Origin: Liolophura sinensis
Taxonomy: Eukaryota > Mollusca > Polyplacophora > Chitonida > Chitonidae
Assembly: GCF_032854445.1 (NCBI RefSeq)
Contig: NC_088299.1
Coordinates: forward strand, 11,897,608 to 11,961,607
Direction: 5' to 3'
DNA length: 64,000 bases
This document shows positions 12,001 through 21,899 of this stretch, in pieces. The notes beneath the pieces are model-generated. The model was not told the DNA's origin. It ran no database searches and was given only the letters and a program-made list of their open reading frames with translations. The position numbers and the translations under genes are program-made. Within the stretch, counting starts at the first letter, position 1. Each line of letters begins with the position of its first letter.

Positions 12001-15000
12001 ACCATGAATACTGTTATTAAGGGCCCTATCTAGCATTATACCCCGGAGGCAGAGCGATTTTAATCCAGATGGGAATATTATCGCTTTGTCATCGTGTTTA
12101 TTCGCCGTGTGCTTGAAAATAGAGTAAGTTCCGTAAGCTTGGAGTAGGCCTTCATGAACTCACCACGGACAAACTTGTTTCAGCCGTTTAGTGTTTCGGA
12201 GTTTTAATCAAACCCCTGTATTCAGGTGTTTAGGCCTATAATTATTGCAACAAGTTCTACTTGTTCTTTGTAACCAACATAATCACCTTGTTGTAGTATC
12301 AATTCCTCTTGGTGCACTCTTCATCTCGTCAACAACCACATTAGAGTTATCTCCCCTGATTGTGAAGCCCTCACGGCCAAAAGACAGTATCGCTTTGTTA
12401 ATTGCGCGCCTATCATTACGTGTTATTTCGGATTCATTATCAACCTGCTTTAACTCCATAATTTGGAGGCACTATATTGTTTGTCCCTTCCTAGAACTCT
12501 GAAGTCTTCAGCGTCTTATAGGCCTACATCTACCGGCAATTCTCCACTGCTTGTCTTTCTCAGGATACCGGCCTTACATTTCGTGCACTATTTTTACTTT
12601 GCGCATTAGTATTGAACGACTGGCGATCGAGTATCAACATGAAGGTATATATGTATATACCTCAATGGTATCAATAATGTTAAATGTGACAAAAGTGTGG
12701 AAGAAAGTCCATTTTTCAATACAGAGAGGGATCTAGTTGGGCCCCACGATCGGCTCCGGTTGTAAGTGAAAAAGTTTGTCAGGTAAGTAAAGGGCGGTGG
12801 CTTAATCGAGTAACTCGGGCTTCCTCCACCCATAGAACTGACCGCCGTCATATAAGCGAAAAATTCTTGAGTACGATGTTCAACAACAATCACTCAATCT
12901 TGAATTCGGCGTTCAACCACAATGAAAGAATCAATAAAGACGTACATATACGTAATGCTATATATTTTCTCCCAAGAACTCACCACTGCCACTGCTGAAG
13001 AGAGCATGATTTCCTCTTTCGACATGACGGCGAAGTAGCCGATGTTAGCTAAGACATAGCAGACTGTGGTTAACGGGATGCCAATCATGATGGAACGAGG
13101 GAGGTCTCTGAAAAGTAAGCATCCAAGACTATTCTGTAACTTTGCGATCTTAGTATTCAAACAATAAACAGTGAACTCAGATTTTACAACTGAAAATTCA
13201 AATAGGGTCTACAAAGATTTCTACTGTGTATTGTATGTAGAGAATTTCAATGTCGTCATATATCGGCCATACATAAGTATCGACCTCATCAAAAAGAGGA
13301 GATGGGGCCTCCGTGGCTCAGTTGGTTAGCGCGCTAGCGCAGCGTAATGACCCAGGAGCCTCTTACCAATGCGGTCGCTGTGAGTTCAAGTCCGGCCGTA
13401 CGTGGAAAGGTTTGCCAGTAACCTCCGGATGGTCCTGGGTTTCCCCCCGGCTCTGCCCGGTTTCCTCCCACCAAAATGCTTACCGCCGTCGTGTAAGTGA
13501 AATATTCTTGAGTACGGCGTAAAACACCAATCAAATAAATAAAAAAGAGATAGATAATTAGACAAAAGCCTACAGCATGTAAGTATCGACTAACTAAAAA
13601 TCAACAATTCTGATAACTGACCAAAAAAAAAATTATTGATTATAAAAATAAAAAAGTATAATCCTCTGTCGAGTCAATAAAACTAATTATGGATCGAACC
13701 AAGAATGCTAAACATCTGCTAAATAAAGAAATGTAATTATCAACGAAATCCAGAAACGCAAATAGTGATGGATTCGAAAATGACAAATATCGACGGAATA
13801 AAGAAAACCCATATATATGTATCTGAGAAATTTTTAAAAATGTAGAATTAGCTATCAAATTTCAAATAAAAAGAAAATGTATCGAAAATATGTTTTGAAC
13901 TCTTGCATCATACTGTCTATAAAACAATTATTATCAACAGTGTATTGTATTTAGAAAGTGCTTTTAACTTTCAGCGTAGAACACAGGCAAGAAACTCCCA
14001 AGGACAGCTTACTTATGCGGATTCTTCAGCTCTTCTGTCACGAAATTTAGGTTGTTCCTATGTATGAAAAATTGAAGACGTCTATTTTCATAATTACCGA
14101 TTTTCTATAATATGAAATATAAGATTTTTCAAGTCTGTATGATACATACTTATACTCTAGCACAGATAAGCAATATTCAGCTTTATTTCTTATACTCAAT
14201 GTCGTTGAGCCGTGCGTGGGGAGGTCTTGCAGCAACCTGCGGATGATTGTGGGTTTCCCCCAAGCTCTGCCCGGTTTCCTCCCACCACAATGCTGGCCGT
14301 CGTCGTATAAGTGAAATATTTTTGAGTACGGCGTAAAACACCAATCAAATAAATAAATAAACAATGTCGTTGATTTTCCCAAACGCAATAGCTTGGTTGT
14401 TCTGTCGGCCTTTTCCAATATCAGACCAACGTCACGGAAACATACTCAGTTATTCCCACTATATTACCCATGTATTCAAGTCTTTACATGACTGTTTGTT
14501 AAATGTGATGACAACACAACATTTTGAGTAATTCTAAATTACTGACGAGTAATAAATTGCAATTAACATCACTGTATTGTTTAGTTCTTACTTGTTTTAC
14601 CTTACCTTGCTTAAAGGGCCGTAGGCCTATATGTAAGTTGTTGCTTTTTAACCATTTACATGAAAAGTTGGAATAAAACCCTAACTGAAGTAAACTGACA
14701 AGAGGTCGTATTTCACTGGTTAGGTGGGATCATTTGGCAACTATCGCACTGTCGTCGTTGCTCTGGTTTTCTCCCTATGCTGTAAGTCTTTTATATTATA
14801 TCACATAGTCACGAGGTTCGTCAAGTACCCAGCGAAGTTTCGAAATTGTCTGATCATCTTCACATGAAACCTGTTCACCTGCATGTAATTCTTGTGTGTA
14901 TATATGGCGTTCAACACAAATCAAGAAGGGGCCTCTATAGTCGTTGGATGGGAACATCTCGCCCTGCAGCCCGCAGGTCGCGACCCGCGGCATGAGGACG

Positions 15001-18000
15001 GTGTAAATCGCGTCCGGTGCCGTTCTCGTGCCGTTGGCCGCGACCCGCGGGGCGCGACACGAACGGTGACCGTCCTCGTCCCCTCGTTCCGCGGGGCAAG
15101 ATGTTCTCATCAGGCTTCCACAGGGCTCCATGGCTGAGGGGTTAGCACGCCAGAACGGTGCAATGACCCAAAAACCTCCCAGGAGCCTGTGAGTTCATGT
15201 CCAGTTCATGCTGGCTTCCTCACCGGCCGTTCGTGGGAAGATCTTCCAGCAACCTGCGGATGTTCGTGATTTCCCCTCCTCCCACCTTAAAGCTGGCAGC
15301 CGTCGTATAACTGAAATATTCTTGAGTACGGCATAAAACACCAATCAAATAAATAAATAAACAAATCAAGAAATATCAAATACATTGTACATATACATTT
15401 ATATGTATATAACAAAGCCTGTACCTTACCAGCCGTCATAGGCCCAGAGGCCATTGTAAAACGACATGGCGATGAGGGAAGGGGTCTCTACTGTGTCCTC
15501 AAATCCTTCGCTGATGTATTCGGTATTGCCTGTCACATGGATATAAGGCATCATCAGTAAACCATAAAATTGGCATCCAGAGTCGTACACATTGCTGCAA
15601 AAAGTTACTATTTGCAATTTTTCCAAATTCTAAACCATAATGCTGTCCGCCGTCGAATAAGTGAAATACTCTTGAGAACGGTGTAAACCACCAATCAAAT
15701 AAATAAATAAATAAATAAAATAAAAAAAAAAATAACGTTTTACGTCCAAAACAGTAATAAACAATAAACACTGCAAGAATAGATGGCGATACAGTACTTT
15801 TTACTTACCCAGTCCCAACATGACAAAGCCTCCAATAGTGATCACTCCAATGCATGCTAATTTCGCCAAAGTGAAAAAGTTTTGAACTTTCGTGGCTATC
15901 TTTACACTGAAGCAGTTGATGAAGGCAATAAGAACTGAAACAAAATAAAAAGTGAGGGTAAGCTCGTATGTTCTAAAATCTTATCGCTTGCTTCAGCATG
16001 TTTCATATATACGACAAAAACATTTGACACACCACATTTAAATATCAATGTCATTCTATAGATTATTCGCAGATAAAATGCCATTTTTTGGTGATGTAAC
16101 TATAGTAGTTTACAAAAGCTACCACAATTTACGACTGATGTTCAGACAAAATGTGTAATATCGTATTTCGTCACGCATTAAAAACAACGGTTCCCACGTG
16201 GTCCAGGCAGGTCTCTTTAAAAGTATCTCTTTATATAGCAAACTAGGTATCCCCTTTTTATCGGGAACGAATATACCCCCAGCTTTCAAGTGTGTATTTC
16301 GCAGAAAAGTTGAGAAGCTACGTGACTGGTATTGTCGTTTGCATGTAAGATGGTTTTGAATCTATTTCTGTTTGAAGTGAACATATCCTACATTGAAAAA
16401 TGGTTTAGAGAAAAACAAGGGGTTGCTTAAAAATCAGAATGACCAGATGACTATTTAATATTTATGGATGTGAGTAGTAGCCAATTCGGGTCTTTCAGAC
16501 AATTTCTAAATAAAGCGCTTGTTTTCATGTGGCGATTTTCCGGTAGGCCTGCGTGTTCAGATGGTAAATCAAATCTCACTAAACTCAAATATAGACTTGT
16601 CACAGTTTACTATAGATCTGAAGTTAAACTTACTCCACGCCAGCTCACTAATCCTTCTTTGGTTACATAGCGAGACTATACATAGTTATTCTGAATAATG
16701 CGCTCGCTCTGAGTTCAAATCCAGCTCATATTTATATTCCGTACGTAGGAATGTCTGCTAGCATCCTGCGGATGGTTCTGGTTTCCCTGAGGTTCTGTCC
16801 GGTTTCCTCCCATCATTATGCCGGCCATCGTTGTATAAATGAAGTAAGGCGTAAAACTCAAATCAACTAAATAAATAAATATACATAGTTTGCATGGATC
16901 AAATCTTACTAGCAATCAGAGCCTTCGTTTCAATACATGATGAACCAACTTCACCTCTCGGAATAGGAAAGCAAGAATTTGATTGGACGAACAGTTGTGT
17001 GGCAGAAATTTTTCAAATCTCGTAAGTGATAAATGTGAACAGTGTGCTGGGAACGGCTGAAAATTCTGCATGCACAATCAGGTCAAGAGTAAAAAAAAGG
17101 GCAAAAGGTTTACAATATAAGCTTATTTTTTTTATCGGTATGTTAGCCTGTAACTCAGTCGGAAATTTAGATAAAGTCACTTAAAAAGCCTAAAAAGTTA
17201 ACAAAGCTTTGGCCAAGATCTTACTGGCATACAGGGTAATATCACTAAAGAATTTACCCCGAGGATTGTACACAGCAAAATTTCAAATCAACGCATTTGG
17301 AGTCCACGATTACTGCACACAGAAATGTCCCAGCACTGTATCACACAGTTTAACATTGCAGTACAGCAATCACACGGTTATGTGCGGTAACCGGATGGAA
17401 TTTGTGTCTGCCGCACGATAGTGTTGGCTAAGAACCACACAGTTCCGAACACCTGTCGTATACCTCAAGGTCCATGACTCTTCTGTACCCCACTATCGAT
17501 AACAGTGCCCTACTGACAAGAATGACAGCTGCCTACAAGATTCACAATCTACCCACATGGCCTACAGTACATAATGCGCAGCAATACTACTCAGTTACGG
17601 GTCTTTCTGGGCAGTACCATACGGCCAAAAACCGTTCCGTACAGCGCGATCACGGCTTTGCTCAAAATCATGCAGAATGTTATACTGTTGCGATATAGTT
17701 TCACACTGCTCATAACTGCACCGCACTGCAAGGTCAGTGATGGCTGCGCCAAGGTTTTGTCTGTGTATATGTCACTTTATAAAAGAGTCGAGTCTAATAA
17801 CCTTGTAACCAAACCTTGCAGATTCTATAACATACACATCTGGAGCTTCCCGCGACCGAGATACAGTTTACAGGGCACACTAAAATCTGACCCCATAAAC
17901 ATAACAAGCTGGGTAGAGAATCTCAAGACAATGAGCCTGTCAGGCAGTCGTAATATCGCTACTCATATTTCTACTAAAACTACATAGAAACAGGGACGCA

Positions 18001-21000
18001 CTGAAGAATAATAGGCCGTAAATAACTAACTGATTATGAAGAACCAAGATAATTTTCTTTCTGGACTCAATGTACTTGTATAGGTCTATTGTTGTTTGAT
18101 GACGGTAGAGACGGGTGAGACAGGCGACAGGCTTTGCAGACTTATTTTGATTATCGCTTATATAATGCCCTACTCAAGAATATTTTATCTCCCTTTGGCA
18201 GATGTCTGGCAGGCATTCTGTCTCAAATCCGCGGTAGAATCAGCGATATCATGATTCTGGGTACCGACATGGTATATAAATCAAAGTCGGAATGAGCGAA
18301 TGAGGGTGAAATAAGCCTTTGCATCCGCTTGATTGATTAGTCTGTTTGCTTATCTGATTACTTTACGCTGTAACCCAGTTATATTTTATCCATGCGTGAA
18401 AGAAAATGGAAGCAGTAAGAAAGATTTTTTACAGTCCAGGCGAATCCATTCAGAGTTCGTTTATACATGTATATTTCTTAATTTCCATTTTTTTTATCTA
18501 CTTGGCCAGTGTTTTACGCTGTGCACAAGACCATTTCACTTGTACAACTGCGGTCAGCATTATAGTGTGAGGAAACCGGGCTCACCATCCGGAGGCTGTG
18601 GCTGATCTTCCTACGTACGTGTACATCACGTGACTTCACCACAACCGAAACTACTAAGAGTCTTGATCTCATTGCAATGTCGGCGGCCGTGAAAATGCGA
18701 CGTTTCTCTGTCTCAAAAGTTTGGACAGACAGTGCAATAAAATGGAAGTTTCGAATGGTATTACCACAAATTATGCTTACAGATGGCCCATCCATTCGGC
18801 TAACATTTAATATTATCATTTCAAAATACCCCACCGGTCCCCGATAGCAAAGCTGGTAGAGCGTCCGCTTCGGGAGCGGTAGATCCAGGGTCAATCCCTG
18901 GTCGAGTCACACCTAAGAAGAAGTTGTAACTTCTCTTGGCGTTCAGCATGTAGGGATATTGCAACGACTGGTTGACCCGTATCAGTATAATGGCCCGGGC
19001 GGGGCAGCTTACTTGCCTTCAGTAAGGCGTCCCAGTGAAGCAGGACTAGATAAAAGAGCGGTGGAAATCCGTCCTGCACCAAGGAGGCACATTACATGCA
19101 CTATAAGAATTCCTTTGTCGTCATGTGACTGGAAAATTAATAAGTACGTTTAACCCCAAGTACTAACTAACTCACCCAAAATACCCGACAAAACATTTTA
19201 AGTGTTAATTATCTACACACAAAAAAATACGGCTGACCTTGCAGGAACAATACTTACGCATGGCCACCACGGTGACGAGTTTTTTGACCGCAGAGGGCGC
19301 TTCACAGTCTCCGTAGAAAGGTTGTGTGGCGTAGGTCCCCAAGCTGAGGGACATTATCCCAAACATGGCCGGACGAATAACGAACACACCCACCCAGTCG
19401 TACAGAAAGGTTGGAATAGGTCCCCAGAATTTATCTCCCTTGGCAAACGTGTGCATCAGGTAAGCATGTTCTCCCCCTGATAAAGGGATGGCGGTTCCAA
19501 GCTCGGCATAAGACAGTGCTCCTGCGGGTAAAAGACACAATTCTCACGAGGTCAAGTTTCCAGCAAATCAAATGTATTTAGGATAACGATTTGGATTTGA
19601 AATTCACAACTGTGTCACTGAGGCTATGAAATATAAAGAAAAACGTAATCGTATTTAAAACAAAAGACAACAAATACAAATATAACCTGAGTTATTTAGC
19701 AAGACTGCTGGAAACAGACCTAAACGGCCACAGGAGTTCTTTTTCTTAGGTGCTTGGTATTAAACTCTATAAATTAACTTTAAATCATTAAATCTTACCA
19801 GACCATAGGATGCGCCATGTTTGAGCAACCGGAAACACGATGTCGCGTCACTTGAGGCCCACGTACATATGGGCAAAGAGCAAAAAAGATGCGGGGGACG
19901 TAAGCGGAAACGGCACCGTGCCTGATTGGTTAAAATCGATTACATGGTGCCACTTTCGATTGTCTTAATGTGCGCAACTTTGTGAACTGTGAATTGCGAT
20001 ATCTCCGTCTTGCAATTTCACAAAAATAAAAAGTTTTGGGTTTTAGCCATCCATGCATAGGATACTATATCGATGCTTCTATAAATTTGGTCTAGTGTTG
20101 TCTTTTCTTTTAAGCGTTCGCCACGATATGGCTGAAATATTGCCGATGTGGCGTTAAGCCATAATCATTCATTCATTCTTTTAAACGTCTTTGTCAAATA
20201 CTCTTCCATACACTTTCCAATGATATGTAATGAAAGCATAAAAATGAATGACCGTCCCATGATATGGTAAGAGATGAACATAATGTATACCTTACACACG
20301 GTAGATTAGCTTACCTAAGGTGGCTAGAAGTCCACAAGCGGCCCAGATAATCAGGCTCATTGCCACAGAGCCCGTGCCCTCCAGGACCCCTCGGGGTGAG
20401 ATAAAGATCCCCGACCCTACAAAAAGTCACCATACTTTACATTTTAAGTATGGTGGTTGTGGGTATGAAAACCGTTGTTCATATTAGTATCTGTAGCGCT
20501 GTCATCTAAGATGTAACAATGTTTTCACAAATGAATTTACATAATGGGGAACAAAACCGTGACAAAGATGAATTGACAATTATTCTCCTGCATTGATCAT
20601 GGATAAGTGGCCTAATCAGTTCCCTGCATGCTCACAAAACGTCCCTGCAAACGCAGACATGAGCGGTAGACAATACATCAGACCAGACAGATCTGAATTA
20701 CTTCATTTTCCCTATCATTCAACCGTTAAAAACTTACTGCTTTCAAAGTTTCGTCTTTAGTAGAGTTTACATGTATTTATATAGGGATATTGTGGAATTC
20801 CTTTAGCGTCTGACAACATGAATCACGTATATTCGCTATGGGTGGAAAATGTGGACTGTAACACTGTTTTCACAGCTTAGAAAACTTGACAAAGAGGTTT
20901 TCAATACCCAGCAGGACCTGCACAAAGCATAACGATTAATTACTTTACATTATTTTTTAATCACAGACCTTCACGCACTTGGGAATTACATGTGCATCTT

Positions 21001-21270
21001 GATACCGTGTAGTACAAATGCCACTCTTCGAAATTTTCTGCGCATCTCAACATGTTGGCATGTCACTCAAAGACGTGACATGCGACAAAGTGCGGAAAAC
21101 AGAATTTGATATGCTGGAGTGTGGTAATGTCACTTACCTATCATTGTACCAATAATCAAAGCCACACCGCTGGGCAGACCAAGGTTCCGCTTCAGAGACA
21201 CAGTTTTTACAATCACTTCCTCCTCCGCTTTTTTCTGTCCACCGGACTGGGAATCCTCCTTCTCCGCCAT
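8921..21270 (-). CDS. SLC7A9: b(0,+)-type amino-acid transporter light chain (SLC7A9-like), 11 exons, C-terminal exon not found
   Basis: Twelve-helix plasma-membrane antiporter of the APC/LAT family. The vertebrate orthologue pairs with the heavy chain rBAT (SLC3A1) and exchanges cystine and cationic amino acids for neutral ones. Eleven exons splice in frame: 21138-21270, 20315-20416, 19258-19521, 15809-15934, 15430-15529, 14013-14057, 12984-13107, 11722-11825, 10934-11030, 10442-10594, 8921-9089. They give 472 codons against about 487 residues in human b(0,+)AT. Landmarks are GSGIF in TM1 (residues 45-49), [11 protein letters not shown] in TM6 (about 232-242), GAANG in TM8 and ASREGHMP after it. 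Cys151 (PFYGDC) aligns with the cysteine that light chains use for the disulphide to their heavy chain. [14 protein letters not shown] and the V-P-V-V-V-P-V start of exon 11 favour SLC7A9 over LAT or y+LAT. Most introns carry SINE copies. The exact paralogue is inferred. The exon encoding about the last 15-25 residues is missing from my model. Confidence 0.9.
10221..10350 (-). mobile_element. SINE family A, 3' part
   Basis: Reverse copy with ATTTGATTGGCATTTTACGC and the GAGCCCGGGGAAACCCGCGA block. The tRNA-like head is absent. It lies in the SLC7A9-like intron between exons 10 and 11. Confidence 0.8.
10442..10594 (-). CDS. SLC7A9: SLC7A9-like exon 10 (residues 366-416)
   Basis: Encodes TM9-TM10, with [14 protein letters not shown] (near-identical in vertebrate b(0,+)AT) and the basic exit EPNLHRPYK. 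Bounded by TTCTCAG and GTAAAT, phase 0. Confidence 0.93.
10934..11030 (-). CDS. SLC7A9: SLC7A9-like exon 9 (residues 333-365)
   Basis: Encodes [20 protein letters not shown] and [10 protein letters not shown], a universally conserved LAT-family segment between TM8 and TM9. Acceptor TCCTCAG; the donor GTTAAG is unusual but fits the phase. Confidence 0.88.
11258..11357. repeat. Fold-back hairpin
   Basis: CATATTCCAACTCCATTAAA pairs with the complement of TTTAAATGGAGTTGGAATGT across a loop of about 60 bp. It is probably a MITE or its internal part, in the intron between exons 8 and 9. Confidence 0.6.
11722..11825 (-). CDS. SLC7A9: SLC7A9-like exon 8 (residues 299-332)
   Basis: Encodes [19 protein letters not shown] and the SCFGAANG motif of TM8. 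The donor AG/GTTTGT is weak, but exon 9 continues exactly in phase (Arg333). Confidence 0.88.
12770..12895 (+). mobile_element. SINE family A, degraded 3' part
   Basis: Only the CTTCCTCCACCCATA, GACCGCCGTCATATAAGCG and TTCTTGAGTACGATG portions survive, diverged from the better copies. Confidence 0.65.
12984..13107 (-). CDS. SLC7A9: SLC7A9-like exon 7 (residues 257-298)
   Basis: Encodes [20 protein letters not shown] (TM7) and [14 protein letters not shown]. Donor GTGAGT, acceptor TTTTCAG. Confidence 0.92.
13304..13545 (+). mobile_element. SINE family A, full length
   Basis: Well-preserved copy running from GGGGCCTCCGTGGCTCAGTT (pol III A-box-like) through a TGAGTTCAAGTCC B-box-like string to CAATCAAATAAATAAA. 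It lies between exons 6 and 7 of the transporter gene, antisense to it. Confidence 0.9.
14013..14057 (-). CDS. SLC7A9: SLC7A9-like exon 6, 45 bp (residues 242-256)
   Basis: Short exon encoding [14 protein letters not shown], the conserved stretch right after TM6. It joins exon 7 through Lys257. Its flanks ACATAG and GTAAGC are acceptable splice sites. Confidence 0.88.
   Translation of the reverse strand, partial: EQPKFRDRRAEESA
14205..14365 (+). mobile_element. SINE family A, 5' truncated
   Basis: Starts near CCGTGCGTGGGGAGGTC and retains the CTCTGCCCGGTTTCCTCCCA core and the standard tail. Confidence 0.85.
14945..15112. repeat. GC-rich fold-back element
   Basis: A CpG-dense block in AT-rich intron. 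Outer arms GATGGGAACATCTCGCCC and the complement of GGGCAAGATGTTCTCATC pair. An inner pair of GAGGACGGT and ACCGTCCTC and two copies of GCGACCCGCGG lie inside. It ends just before a SINE A copy. Confidence 0.7.
15122..15365 (+). mobile_element. SINE family A
   Basis: Head GGCTCCATGGCTGAGGGGTTA, core lacking part of the CCCGG stretch, and the tail AATCAAATAAATAAATAAAC. Inserted directly beside the GC-rich fold-back element. Confidence 0.85.
15430..15529 (-). CDS. SLC7A9: SLC7A9-like exon 5 (residues 209-241)
   Basis: Encodes the loop after TM5 and the TM6 signature [12 protein letters not shown] that lines the substrate site. Bounded by GTGACAG and GTAAGG; Trp242 is split across the next intron. 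Confidence 0.92.
15635..15722 (+). mobile_element. SINE family A, 3' fragment
   Basis: Only the last 85 bp or so remain (ATAATGCTGTCCGCCGTCG onward) with a long AAATAAAT tail. It follows SLC7A9-like exon 5 sequence by about 100 bp. Confidence 0.8.
15809..15934 (-). CDS. SLC7A9: SLC7A9-like exon 4 (residues 167-208)
   Basis: Encodes the [17 protein letters not shown] and [13 protein letters not shown] segments (TM4-TM5 region). Acceptor TTTCAG, donor GTAAGT; the split codon gives Gly209. Confidence 0.92.
16690..16885 (+). mobile_element. SINE family A, head truncated
   Basis: Retains CTGAGTTCAAATCCAGCTCA, the CCTGCGGATGGTTCTGG core and a shortened tail GAAGTAAGGCGTAAAACTC. Confidence 0.75.
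16900..18480. other. Intron sequence of the SLC7A9-like gene, nothing else recognised
   Basis: Part of the long intron between exons 3 and 4 (15,935-19,257). Open frames here have no conserved features. Confidence 0.5.
18505..18605 (-). mobile_element. SINE family A, degraded fragment
   Basis: Contains diverged forms of the tail (GTGTTTTACGCTGTGCACAA) and core (GAGGAAACCGGGCTCA) in reverse orientation. Confidence 0.6.
18834..19165 (+). mobile_element. SINE family B, full length
   Basis: tRNA-derived head with A-box-like TAGCAAAGCTGGTAGAGCG, an anticodon-like stem-loop CCGCTTCGGGAGCGG (proline-like) and B-box-like GGGTCAATCCCTGG. It is followed by a body with TGCAACGACTGGTTGACCCG and a GTTTAACCCC end. 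Related copies lie near 26.5, 30.6, 31.0 and 50.4 kb. Confidence 0.85.
19258..19521 (-). CDS. SLC7A9: SLC7A9-like exon 3 (residues 79-166)
   Basis: Largest exon, covering TM3, TM4 and the loop holding the presumed heavy-chain cysteine (Cys151 in PFYGDCEAP). ALSYAELGT and LSGGEHAYL are family signatures. Bounded by CCCGCAG and GTAAGT. Confidence 0.93.
19522..20314. other. SLC7A9-like intron 2, nothing else recognised
   Basis: AT-rich intron sequence with a CTGAAATATTGCCGATGTGG segment that may be a repeat end. No feature can be named with confidence. Confidence 0.5.
20315..20416 (-). CDS. SLC7A9: SLC7A9-like exon 2 (residues 45-78)
   Basis: Encodes the end of the TM1 GSGIF substrate-binding loop, [12 protein letters not shown], and TM2 ([13 protein letters not shown]). 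Bounded by TTTTTGTAG and GTAAGC; phase 1 at both ends. Confidence 0.92.
21138..21270 (-). CDS. SLC7A9: SLC7A9-like exon 1 (residues 1-44)
   Basis: Begins with ATG (plus-strand 21268-21270). A charged N-terminal tail ([18 protein letters not shown]) leads into [10 protein letters not shown] and TM1. It ends one base into the Gly45 codon at a GTAAGTG donor. I chose this Met because it directly precedes the conserved block and the frame is not conserved further upstream. Confidence 0.9.
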
Positions 21271-21396
21271 TTTTAAAGCTGTGCAGAAGAGAACAACTGG
21301 ACGCCTCAGTGAGTTACTTCCGAGGGCCCGTCCTACAAAGCTGTTTCAATGCTTCGTCAAACGCCTTTAACATGCTGACCTTTCTCCTCACCACAT

Positions 21397-21491
21397 GTTG
21401 CCATGGCCATTTGCGAAGCAGTGGCAACATATCTTTGACGTATCCTTCATGGCAACATAATGTCATGTAAGCGATACGTCACCATGGCAAG
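21397..21491. promoter_or_regulatory. Cluster of X-box/RFX-like motifs upstream of the transporter ATG
   Basis: GTTGCCATGGCCAT (21397-21410), CATGGCAAC (21448-21456) and GTCACCATGGCAAG (21478-21491) resemble the RFX X-box (GTNRCC, short spacer, RGYAAC). They lie 127-221 bp upstream of the start codon. The transcription start is not known and binding is inferred. Confidence 0.4.
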
Positions 21492-21811
21492 TCTGCTTGA
21501 CGTAGCGTTTCAACAACTTTGGAAGGCTGTCCAAGAATATGAGAGCCTTGGGTATGTGGTTACTTTGGGCAGACAATCAAATGGATAGCAGAGAGCATTA
21601 TTCAGAGTCTTTTTCAGAATTTCCCGAATTTTCTTTCGATCAGATGGATTAAGTTACACTTATTCAGAATACAAAGTGACAGGCGTGTCAAGAAGAATAA
21701 CACACGAAAGGAATTCCCAAACGGTGTTAATAATGGTGGTTAAATGACATCAATGTCAGTTGCAAATCACTCTGATTGACCTTACCACGAACTGTTACGA
21801 AACCAACATAC

Positions 21812-21858
21812 GAGTGAGTGAGTGCTTGGGGTTTAACGTCGTACTCCGGCATACCGTC
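21812..21858 (-). mobile_element. SINE family B, 3' end fragment
   Basis: Only GAGTGAGTGCTTGGGGTTTA plus ACGTCGTACTC remains, matching the reversed 3' end of the other family B copies. Confidence 0.6.
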
Positions 21859-21899
21859 GTAATGACTGTATTAATAGTCTTCATAAATATAACTAACCG

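Noticed and set aside
18834..18910. tRNA-Pro gene
   Set aside because: A and B boxes and an anticodon-like stem are present, but the acceptor stem does not pair and the sequence continues into a repeated SINE body found at five other places.
19202..19480. Plus-strand open frame over the transporter exon 3
   Set aside because: Antisense shadow of the conserved SLC7A9-like exon.
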